This document shows positions 50,635 through 61,636 of a stretch of 64,000 nt of DNA, one piece after another. This DNA comes from Prinia subflava (Eukaryota > Chordata > Aves > Passeriformes > Cisticolidae): assembly GCF_021018805.1 (NCBI RefSeq), contig NC_086248.1, positions 93,393,239-93,457,238 on the forward strand, read 5' to 3'. The notes below the pieces were generated by a model that was given only the letters and a program-made list of their open reading frames with translations, was not told the origin of the DNA and did not search any database. The position numbers were made by a program, and so were the translations under genes. Each line of letters begins with the position of its first letter. Position 1 is the stretch's first letter.

Positions 50635-52109
50635 CTAGAAGTAGTAAAAAAAAACCAAAAAAAAACAGAGAGAGAGAGAAAAAATCAGTAAGGCAATATC
50701 TGTTAAAGAGAACAAGAGAACATAATGTGTTGTCTGGCAAAACAAAGTGTATAAAAACATGCATCCTAGTGCATGCATCCTAATATGACTACAGTCAAAT
50801 AAAATGTAACTTGGCTAAAATTCTGTGCCCTCCAGCATTATCAGACTTCAATAAACTACTGTGTATCTGACAGAATGCTGCTATTCTGTGGCCTTCAAGC
50901 ATACTGCACCTTAATAAAATAGTCCATTAATATGAACCATCTTCATATGCCTTGCAGGTTGTTTGAGTCTCCCAGTGTGGAGTAGATTGCAATATGTGGA
51001 TTTAGTCTACCATCACCTGACCCTTTTTTTTCTTCTCAATTCTTGTTTATTAATTTTTTTTTCATTTATGATGAAGCCCTTCCAATTGAAAAACAGTATT
51101 TCCCAATATGAGCTCTTGGATTTTCTTTCACATAAAAGTAAGTGGAATTTTCTTCTTATAGCACACCATCATTTAGCTATGACCACAGTTCTTCAGACAA
51201 CATGATCTCAAAAGAACACTATTTATATAAGGATTACTTTTTTTCAAAATAAAATTTATATGGAAATTAATCTTGAAAAGGTCTTTTAACTGTGGACTTC
51301 TTTCTAGGTGCTGTCAAGAAAATTTATATGCTTGAACAATCAAATAATTATTTGTACATTTACTCCCATGTCAAGGGAGTGGCACACTGAATACCCAGAA
51401 AATTATACAGCACAGGCAGTAGAATAACCATAAAAATGGTAAACTTGGAACCTACAATCAGGGCAACTTATATCAGCTTCTTCCAGCTAGACATGAAATG
51501 GAGTTGGCAGTAGAGCTGAGAAGTTAAAGCAGAGTTCCTCCTTTGTTTTCTTTTGAAATGAACCTATTCCACTACTGACTTTTACCATGTCCTAAATCAG
51601 GTTAGCTTAGCAAGAAAGAAAGAAAGTTCCTCTTTCTGAAGGATCTGAAGGATCTCTTGTTTACCTAGGTGCTTTAACTATTACCTTAGAAAACAACTTG
51701 TAAAAATGTATAATAGGCTTCCTAATGTATTATAATGTTAATAAAATATAGACATACAAAAATATGTTTTCTGATGTTGTAAACTTTCTTTGACTTCAGA
51801 AGGATGCTCGTCTGTTTTGTTCACTTTTGAATGGCCATTATTCCATGACTCTTGGGAGTATTAGGTTAGGATCTGAAGTTACAATTTACAACACATAAAA
51901 AATAGGTAACCCACAATAAACATGAGGTGGGACAGAGGAGGTTCCTGTTTCCTCATTATATTTTTAGGTTTTATAACTTTATATGCTTTGAATTGTGACA
52001 CTGTTTTCTGCTTCTCCAATGCACTTTCTCCTTCAGCATTTATTTTAGATCACCAGTGTATCTGAATTTTGTAATTCTCAGGAATTTTGAATCTCTGTAG
52101 GTCCTATTA

Positions 52110-52310
52110 TAGTTTTTTTTTCTGTCCACTTTGTCACTGGTAGTATAACCCAATCTATGAATTTAGTTAACCTACTGTTCCTTCTTCCAGATCATTAGCT
52201 AAGGTGTCAAATAAAACTCTGCTTTAGAACTCTTCTCTGCTTCCTAGCTTTTGGATATTTTGCAATGACTGGCATGCACTCCAGGCTGAGATTTTCTTCA
52301 TTTACTATTG
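52110..52310 (-). mobile_element. Possible ancient CR1 fragment
   Basis: Part of the plus strand (around 'ccagatcattagctaaggtg', followed by 'caaataaaact') resembles the complement of a CR1 coding segment that usually reads cagatcatt-(n)4-aag-tgt-aaa-aaaact. A later 'tgactggc' also lies in the expected order. The remainder is too diverged for me to be sure. The limits are approximate. Confidence 0.4.
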
Positions 52311-55300
52311 CCTCCAAAGAAATTTAAACGTTTACCTGGTCTCTCTGTATTTCCAAGTGGCTTAAAAGCATTTGTATAAACACAAACCCAAGTCCTGTTG
52401 GGCCACTTTGCTCAGAAGAGGTCACCTTTAGCAACAGTTCTCGACATTTTTAAAAATGCCCTCTGTCTTGTCCTTTTTACAGCAACCTGAGCTTGAGACA
52501 CCAGTCAGAAATTCTGTACCAGCCTGCACAAAAGGGGGACAAAAACATGTTCCTCGGGCATTCTTGGTCCCAGTCTGTGCCCCTTGGGATTGTCTAGTGT
52601 CTCTCTCCGTGATCTGTCTGGCCCAATACCAGCTCTTCTTTTCATGGGTTTCATTTGTCATCCCATTTTTCATTCTTTTTAGTGATGGCTACCATGCAAA
52701 TTTCACCCCAACACAGTCTTTCCACCTTTCACACAAAGAAAGATGCACATCTTTGGCTTTATCCAGGCTCACACACTTGAGCAGCCATTTTACTTTCCAT
52801 GAGCTGCTTCCAGTTGTAAGAAATGCCACTTATCTTGTGAATCCTCTGTGGAAAGGGCTGCTCTGCATATTTCACACCCACACTGGGAGGGCCATCTTAG
52901 TACTAACTCTACAGCACTCAGTTTGAAACACGGTTTGTAAGATTGCATTATTATTGGTGTCTCTCCTTCTCCTCTTCAATTCCTGCACAAAATCCCCAGC
53001 TGTACCTCCAGATGTAGTTTCAGCAGCTACTTGTTAAAATTACATAAGATCCTCAGTATTTCTCAACAACCTACGGACAGTTTCTAAAGAGGGGCTCAGT
53101 CAGTTCTAAAACACATTCAGACTCTCATCTGGCATTACCAACTAATACAGTTTCATAACATCCTCTGCAGTCAGCTGTAAATTGTTAAAGAACACTTTTT
53201 TGGCAGTCCTCTAGAGATAGTTTTTATTTGCATCGATATTCAGCCCAAGGATTCTGCGCTATCAATCCATAAAAAACCCCAAAACCATTCAAGTAATGCT
53301 AAAATTGTACCATAGAAAAAGAAGAAAAGGAGATGGATTGAAAGTTACAGTGGCAAAAGGTTATTATGAGCTCATCCTCTTACATCTAAATGTGACAGTC
53401 CCAACTGGGTGGTGTTCTCCTGCACGTGGAAGGAGAAGCCCTGGAGTGAACAAATACGGTGCCACCAGCATTTCAGGCAGGATGGAGATCCCACCCTTGA
53501 AAAGAGGGTTGAATGCTCAATGTACACTTGGTAAGCAGAAGATCTTTACTGTCTGTGGAGATGACACAAGATGTTCATCCTTAGCTGTCACGGGAGCCCT
53601 TAGAAATATCAGTAACCTCACAAAGTAACTCACAAATCAATCCTGTCATTCTCTTCCCACCCAAACACACAGAGGGACTGATGCAGGAGCACAGGGATGG
53701 GAAGGGTTGGGCACAGAGGAAGGCTTATTATGATGCCTGAGAAAGGCCCAGTCAGCCATGACACTAGCACAGAATACTAGATATCAAATCTGGCAGGCAG
53801 GATTACACAATATTGTAACAATTTTTAAAAATACTCCAAACTTATCTAAGCAACTCTCTTTTAATTACAATTGTGTCATCCCTGATCCCTCTGCTTGCTG
53901 AAGACTTTGCTGAAGGATATTATCTGCCCTTATGGACACATGCCAGTTGAGCTAAGACTGATTTGCTCAAATAAACAGATGTGCTAGGCAGCCATGTTTA
54001 TCCTTCTTGTCAAACGCTTGCTGCCAGAGCCACTTTGTGAAATAGCAATTCACAAAACACTCTCAGGAATTCCTATTAGCTACAGGAGTTCATTAAAAAT
54101 TTCTGCCTGTGGAGCAAACACCAGAGTAATGATTGACCCATCATGTTCTCATGTGAGAGGGAATATTTTAAATTAGCAAGACTCATTCTTTTTTTACTTA
54201 AATTATCTCTGAATCTACACAGACACCCTTTTTAGTTAAGTGTACTCACCCATACATTTCTTTTCTCAAACTGTTGTTCTCTTTTGGTAATTGAAAGAGA
54301 CTAAGATCTAAAATCCATGAGCAGAAATTATTGTTATTCTGTTGCAAATCACTATATATTATCCTCCTAAAATGAGTTTCATTTCCTGTCTTTCAGGTGT
54401 ATTACAACAAGAAGTGTAATATTTTTAAAGGTTCTCTAAGCCTGAAAGAACTTGAAAAGAATCTGCACAATATTGCTAGCATTAATAGTAAATTTTGCAT
54501 AAATATTGACGGGATACCCTTCACCAGTGTCGGGATATGTTACGTTTCACTGCTGACAGCTTTTGAGGCTAGCTATCAAGCCACTGTTTTACTCCTCCTG
54601 TCCTTAAAAAAGAGTCCTGCTGGTGTTTTTAATAAATGGCACATTAATTACACTGAATAAAGGGGTAAGCCTGTACTTCCTACTAATGCCAGCTATATTT
54701 GATTACTTCATTAACTGCAGATTTATACAGCTTGTTGCACCTGAAAATAAAAAGTGCTGAAGCTGTATTAACACCTTCAGTCAGGACCATTTTGACCACT
54801 GACGTTCAGACTCATGATGCAAAGTGAGCAGAAATTATTAGCCTTTATGCCACTCCTTTAATTACATTTTTACTGTACCTGTCTCATTATTTTCAGAGTT
54901 CACCTCAGAATGTCAGTAAAAACAGATGCACAGCTTGGTAGCTCCATGGATAATACAGGAATGTCTTTCCTATTGATACTGAGATTGTGTTACCTGATGG
55001 GTGAAACTCAGGCATACTCCCTTGTTAATTGAAGTACCTCTGCAAACCTCATGGTCATAAGACTTGCATATGGGTGGAGTTATGGATCACATCTTACTGA
55101 AAGCAGCTAGAGAAAGACTGACAATTTTGGCAACTTGGGAATGCTCAAGCAGCACAGGTTTTCACTGTAAAAGGTCCATGAGACATAGGTACCCTCTTGG
55201 CAGCAGACAAAATTCAACATCAGAGTGCATTCTCAGTTCTTCTGCAAAAATACACATACAAAAAGATTTCTAAATTCTTTCTGTGTTCAAGGAGTAAATC

Positions 55301-56201
55301 CATGTAAATCTGATTAAACACCAGGGTAAGGATAGTTAAAATAACAAAGAATCCTAACACTGAAGCAGAAAACTGGATAACAACTAGAAAGAAAAAGTAG
55401 GGATCTGATGCAAAGATTATATAGGATGGGAGAAACGTTTGGTCTTCACTGGGCTGAATATCAGGCCCGCGTGTGCCCATGAATGTGCATGTGCACATGT
55501 CCCTTGTAGTGAAAAGGTCACTTGCCCTTTCAGAGATTCCCCAGATGGCTCTGAGCCAGTTGGTTTATTTGCAGAGCTCTAACCTGGATCCCAAATGCAG
55601 AGCACACACAGCAGTGCAGCCCGGCTGCTCCCGCTGCCTTTCTCACAGAGCTGCACCCCTTGGCTGGACCCAGCTCAGCCAGTGTTGGGTGAAGAGTCCC
55701 TGCATCCCCCTCTGCTGCACACTGACAATACACCCTGGTATTTCTTTTACTGGAGTGGATTATATTTTGGGGATCTCTTATGTAGCTGAATCATAACAAA
55801 TCCCTCTTTTTCTGCAGTGCCTTACAATAGCAAGCTGATAATGCCAAGTGTAATTCATAAATCCATAAGGAAAGATTAATAAATAACCAAAGACATATCT
55901 TGAAATAATTTTATACAAAAGGTCTGGTTTTCCCCTCACTTCATGCTTATGAATTCAAGAAAATTGTATAATCCAGATTTTGTCTTTTGTAACCAAGGTA
56001 CAATAAGTGACTCGAGCAAAAGTGAGAACTCCACAACCTATTTGTCTATTTATATACAACTCCCTGCTCTTGCTGACTAGTCTATCATCAAAAAACTTGT
56101 TTATTATTCTGGATCTAAACATTACTAAAGCTGTTCAGCATTTAATTCTCAGTAGCATCTCTTCACGTTTGGCTGTACAATCAGTGTGTGGTGAATAGTT
56201 C

Positions 56202-56318
56202 AGGTTGGATGGGGCTTTGAGCAACCTGGTCTAGTGGAAGGTGTGCCTGCCCATGGCAGGAGGTTAAAACAAGATGGTCTTTAAACCTTCCAACCCAAAC
56301 CATTCTGTGATTCTATGA
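56202..56318 (+). mobile_element. CR1 LINE 3' end fragment (plus strand)
   Basis: The sequence begins with 'ggttggatggggctttgagc', continues with the 'aacctggtctagtggaaggtg' block, and finishes with 'ccaacccaaaccattctgtg' plus the terminal octamer-like repeat attctgtg-attctatg. These are hallmarks of the 3' UTR of chicken-type CR1 elements. The copy is 5'-truncated to about 120 bp, as is typical for CR1, and lies antisense to USH2A. Confidence 0.92.
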
Positions 56319-57738
56319 AGTGCAGCTGGCACTGGGAGAAAAGGCTTTTGCAACAAGTGTGCACTGGAGAGCGTTTCCTTTCACTTCTGTCCAGCAGACT
56401 GTCAAATCCAAGGACCACAGCATAAAGCCTGACAGTGAGTTCTATAAAAATATGAGAGGGCTGCCACTGTCTTGTATTGTCTCTGTCACAGACTTAAGTT
56501 TAAAAGGCACAAAAGGCACCAAGAGTTCTTGTAGAGACATCTGTAGATGTCTCTTACAGACATTTTGGATGGCTAGTGTGGATACACGTAGCAAACCAGA
56601 CAAAGCAGTGGGAGGGGAATTTTAGTCAATTCACGCACAAAAATTATCCCCATGTCATTTTATGTATGAGTTCTTCAGTTTCCTGTGGACGTTCCAGTCA
56701 TTTATTATATATCCATTACTTAACAAATAGCACCCTCTCCTAACCACAGTCTCAGAGAATACAGAGAGACCATTAGAACAACGTAATGCAAAATTAATTA
56801 GAAAAAAATAGCTATAAAAATAAATGAACACTCTCTAAGTTCAAAGCTACTATAAATGTATGAAGAATGAAAAAATGAAAATGAAGAGGAAAACTTCTAA
56901 AACTAATTTAATACAAATTTAATTCATGCACATGCCAAGATTTAGTAAAAGTATACTGTGCCAGAGACCTGAAATAAATAATTTTACCTTTTAGAAAAAA
57001 GGGCTGCCCATAATTCTCTTGCCAGATTTCAGAAATACTTATATTAAATATATAGTATTGCTTTCAAGGGAATTCAAAAGCTAAAGCTGTGTTGGCTGGA
57101 ATAATTTATATTTTGATTTGAACCCCTCAAATAACTCACTCCCTTAATTACTGTCTTGTCTGACAGGGAATCTTGTGAATACATATTGTTTGCTTTAGTC
57201 ACAGAACATGTGATGATGTCTTTGACAAATAGAGACACTATTTCATGACATTAAATCTTACTTTCAAACTAAGAGTTTTCTACCTCATTTGTCAATAAAA
57301 ACCATTACAGACTCCTGCTATGCTATTGATCCTACTCCTAAACAGGAACTCATATGAAGATTAACCTGAAAATAGCCATAATTTTAAAATGCCTCTGACA
57401 AATCACAATAGATCCCATTCAGAATTGCTCATCATTGTCATGTAACAGTTACCCACTTGTAGCTGAATCTAAATAGATTTTCTCTACTGAAGAATCTGCT
57501 CATTAAGCATTTAGCCAAGGAATAATTTAAGAGGGGAAAATAACCCCAGCAAGCCATGTTAATAACCACCATTTGCCATGCAGGATTTGAGGAATGATAC
57601 CTCACACAGAGAGAAGCTTTATCGATTTGCTAGCACTTTTCAGATTCTGCATACACCTAGACATCTCCTGTGGCCTTTCAGTGGTCAAGTGCAATGCCTT
57701 TATGCTAAAGGAGCCATATGAACTACCACGTATCTACA

Positions 57739-57900
57739 GGGGTTGCCCTGTCCCAGGTACAGAATCCAGCACTTTCCCTTGTTAAACTTCATAAGGTTGG
57801 TGGTTGCCCATCTCTTTTAATTTGCTGAAGTCTCTGTGCAGCTCCTGTGTGTCTTCAAAAGAGTCAACAGCTCCTCCCAACTTTGTGCCAATTGTCCCAA
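57739..57900 (-). mobile_element. Diverged CR1 LINE fragment (sense on minus)
   Basis: The plus strand reads as the complement of an internal part of avian CR1. There is a segment ending in a 'gttaaacttcataaggttgg' motif, then a 'cccatctctt..aatttgctgaagtctctgtg' stretch, then 'ccaactttgtgcca'. Many substitutions and small gaps indicate an old copy. Both ends are blurred, and no target-site duplication is visible. The orientation matches the host gene. Confidence 0.75.
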
Positions 57901-58623
57901 GTAGGATGAAAAGATACACACTGAGATCTATGTAATTTGTCACAATGGGATGGTGTCAGTGGACTCGAGAGATGACACTCCTCAAACTCCATTATCCATG
58001 GATTTTGTGATTTACTAGAGAACACCTATATAGCCTGAATTCTTGGGATGAACATCTGCATTATACACAGGAAGCAAAGCTCTCTGAAAGGAAAAAATTT
58101 CAGAAGTTTGATGTTGTGAAGTGAGGTGGTCCTTGTAGTGGTGGAGAAACTAAAGTCCCCATCCAGACCTGCAACATATTTGAAGGGTTTGTGAAACATG
58201 GGTTCTGATGGAGCTTCCTGTGCAAAGAATTTAATTCACGTGTGTTTAAATGACTTCTACCCTTAACCAGCATGTTATAAAGGAAAACAATTTGGAGATT
58301 CACTTCAACACTGCACCAAACCAAAGTGTTAATGAACACATTATAAATGCTTACCAATTAATTTCTCCTAAAAGGAAAAATAAGGTCAACAAAGACAAAT
58401 CACTTGTCATCAGCTGACTCACAGCATGATATCCTTATATGAGCTCAAACATCCATAGTTCATTTTAAAGAGTTTCAAGATACCTTTCAGAGTCTTGATA
58501 TTACAAAGTACCAAAAGAAGCAGAACCCCCCACTTCCTTTTCTCTCATAACTAGAGGTTTGTTTACACACCTCTTCCTAAAAATATTATTTTTCATTATA
58601 TATGTAACTTAATATAGAAGTAC

Positions 58624-58822
58624 CTCCAACTCTGGGTGATAGCACACTTCTCCACAGATATTTTCATCCTTCTTACATTCTAATGAGATGCACATTCTAT
58701 TACTTTTTCTGCTCCTTGGAGTTTTGGATGAAGTACACTTCTGCCACGCTTTACGTAGGAGTTCATATCCCAGGATAATGCCATTTGGCTGTCCTGGCGA
58801 TGCCCAGTTGATTTGAAGAGAT
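58624..58822 (-). CDS. USH2A: USH2A exon (human exon 48 equivalent)
   Basis: This exon is 199 bp, phase 2 in and phase 0 out, with acceptor gcag|atctct and donor ggag|gtactt. It encodes the B-C-C' part of an FnIII fold (SLQINW, then PNGIILGYELL). The sequence then leaves the FnIII pattern for a basic, serine-rich stretch with cysteines at exon codons 29, 44, 49, 56 and 60. That change marks the entry into the cysteine-rich block continued by the next four exons. The recalled human exon has the same length and phases, with W-x-x-P-x-x-PNGIILGY conserved. No start codon is expected because the exon is internal. Confidence 0.93.
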
Positions 58823-59267
58823 CTGCATTAAGAAAATCAGCATCTGTTCAGCTCTTGGATGTATTTATGCCTCTATAGCTACTTACTTAAATGATTAGCA
58901 TATAGTAGTTCCTTTTTACACTAGTTCACATGGAGTGAAACATTTTGAAGTTTCTAAAATGTTCTTCTGGATAAAAATTTCCACAGATGGTTCAATAACT
59001 AAAGGTCTAAAAATTTTTTAAAGTGTCAATATGTGCTTATACTCCATGAAAACAAATCACACATACAATCAAAGTCCTTAAATGTTGTTGTTTAAACAAC
59101 ATCTTGTTCCCACTTCTGGAAACTTATGTGTAATAAATTATCTATAATTTTACTCTTTTCATTTCATAACTCTTTTCCTTCTGTGCCTTTGCCAGTGCAG
59201 CTTACTCACATTGTGCTCAACAATCATTTAAAACAGGTTTTTTTCTTATCTTGTCTTTTCCTTGCTT

Positions 59268-59288
59268 AAAAAAAAAAAAAAAAAAAAA
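59268..59288 (+). repeat. Poly(A) run, 21 bases
   Basis: Uninterrupted A run followed by an A/G-rich stretch (ggaaaaagaaaaaa). Confidence 0.9.
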
Positions 59289-60042
59289 GGAAAAAGAAAA
59301 AAAAAAGATGCTGGTTTCAGACGTATTCTTCAGTATACAATTAAAACTCATCACACCATCAATATACACTAGTTCCCTTCGGTAATTAAATATTTTTATT
59401 GACATAAAATTAAAAGTAAAAAATGGAAGTGTTTATCACAACTAAAACAAAATCCTGTAGCTGATTTCAGGTTTGATATCAGACCATCATCAGTTTAAGG
59501 AAGAAAATATCATAAGGGGTATTAAATCATGCTCAGCTGTAGCATGCCTATCACTACTAAAAATGTCTAGATATTTCTTTGAAAAACTCACTTAGTACTA
59601 CAATAAATTACAAAGAAAAAAAGGGACATTTGAAACAAAAAATACAAATTTTCCATTGATATTTCAAATTAACACTTAATTTCTTGTATAGTCACTGTGC
59701 ATTCTTGCATAAGACACAAATTCCTTTAATTGTAACTCTTTGGGCAGAGAGAAGGAGATCCCAATAGTACATGTAGATCAATAGGACTGACTACACTGCA
59801 TAGTTTGGCTCCAAGTACCTCTTTTTAAGCTCCATGTCCCAATTACACAGTCACTGTCAGAATGCCAGTGACATCAGAAATTAGCATTAATTTAAAGTGA
59901 AAATGCTACAGTGAAACAGCAGCTGCTGATATAAACTTTGACATCTTAACACAATAAAAATAAGTGAACGATTATTTCACTTCCTTGAGGTATAAACAGA
60001 GGAATACACAGTGATGAGCCTTTGCAGAACAGGAATTAATGT

Positions 60043-60070
60043 CACCTATGAGGGAATAAATTCATAGGTG
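60043..60070. repeat. Perfect 9-bp inverted repeat
   Basis: CACCTATGA (60043-60051) and TCATAGGTG (60062-60070) are exact reverse complements around a 10-base AT-rich loop. Confidence 0.85.
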
Positions 60071-61609
60071 GCTTGCAGAGCTGCCATTATCATTCCAAAG
60101 TCTTCATCTGAATCGTAAACTTCATTCTGTAGTCCATCCATTGCTACTTTGTATTCTCTACCAATTCTACCACACACACATGAACACAAATGCATTCATC
60201 CACATTTAAATGATGTTACATTCAAAACCAGAAAAACAGGAAAATACACTGTGCAAACTTCAGGAGAAAACAGTAAAAAGAAAAGGAAAACAAGGGCAGT
60301 ACTTTAACCCTTATAAATGCCATTGGAACGCTCTCCTGGTCTCTGCACAGAATAGATCACAAGAGCAAAAAAAGCATTCCCAGTCATATATTTGAATGAT
60401 TTGCTTTCTCCAAGTTCCACTGAGACCCTAATGAGTATATTTTCAGAATATTGCACAAGTTTTTCACAGTTTTTCAAGTCATATTTCTCTCTAATCTATT
60501 TTAAAATTAGGCCTAAGAATTAACACAGTGATTTAAACATTTTGCCTTTCCAGCACAACTCTGTGTGTATTTCCTTCTTTTAACAAGCAATCACTTTTTT
60601 ATTATTGATAGATACACATTTGGGGTGGATATAATCTGGTATAAAGAAAAACTGCAGCTGAACAAGAAAATTGCATGGAATGGGAATTCACTGGCCAGTG
60701 CCAATGAGGTAAAGCTCAGTATGACCTTCCAGAAGCGGCTCATGGACAAGCAGACTCTTTCACAATTTTATGGATGTTTCGGTGATGTCTACACCTTCTG
60801 ATGTTTACCACCCATGGCAAATTGTGGCAATACAGCAAGAGCAGCGCATAGCTCAGTTTAAAAAAGAGCAGCAGGGTTTTCATGGTACTGCAGAGGCTTT
60901 TTGACACCCCCATCTGAAGGCTGAGCTGAAAACCTCCTTGAGCAGGTGCAGGTTTGATGGGACCCGCTGGGCGCTTTAGTGTGCAGGCAGCTGTGTCATG
61001 TGTGTGCATCTGATACAGCTGCAGGGGCACGGGGACAGAGCCTGCCTGTCCTCCCCTTCTGTCCAGTCACTCCCTCTGGGATACACTGCAGTTGTGTCTG
61101 TCCTGGGAAGTGCCAGGACCTGCAGAAGCAGACTCTCAGATTGTAGGCACAGACAAAAAACGTGCAACACCTCATAGGTGGGGTATAATCCTTGTCTGCC
61201 CAGAGAACACCCCAAGTGTCTGCCATTTATGATAGTTCCTGTGCTGAATGAGTCCCACTGCTGTCACAGAGGTGACAGTACTGAAGCAGGCAAGGCAGCC
61301 TAGCCAGGTTCACAGAAACAATCTGCTTCAGATTACAAGTCCATGAAAGCACTTTCAGGAGAAAAAAAGCAATTTCAAACTGATCCATGAAGGTGTATTT
61401 GCTTTTCTGAAGGAGAGCAAAGTGAAATAATTTGGCTCAAGAATGTAAAGACAATTATTTTTGACATTTTTCAGGTAGATTTTTTTTAACCCATGAAAAA
61501 TAACAGTATTTTTTAATTTTGATAATGCTTCAGATATATTTCGATAAAACAGACTTTGGAAATAAACTTCTGGGGTTTGCCTGCTTTTAAGGCAGAAAAG
61601 GACTTCTGA

Positions 61610-61636
61610 TTTTTTTTTTCTTTTTTTTTTTTTTTT
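61610..61636 (+). repeat. T-rich tract
   Basis: Two T runs (9 and 16 bases) separated by a single C. Confidence 0.9.

Larger units (their letters stand above)
50635..58623 (-). other. USH2A: Intron 48 (7,989 bp)
   Basis: It contains three CR1-like fragments (about 52110-52310, 56202-56318 and 57739-57900). An AT-rich block at about 54340-54660 has several TAAT-type motifs. An A-rich and GA-rich simple tract lies at 50643-50682. A 156-codon plus-strand open frame at 52456-52926 has no recognisable domain and is probably chance. No extra exon was found. Confidence 0.8.

Noticed and set aside
52456..52926. 156-codon plus-strand open frame
   Set aside because: No recognisable domain, low-complexity hydrophobic composition, next to a decayed CR1-like stretch, and no splice or promoter support. 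Consistent with chance.
13161..58822. CRISPR arrays, operons, tRNA or rRNA genes
   Set aside because: Nothing of these kinds is visible. The repeats are eukaryotic retroposons, homopolymers and microsatellites.
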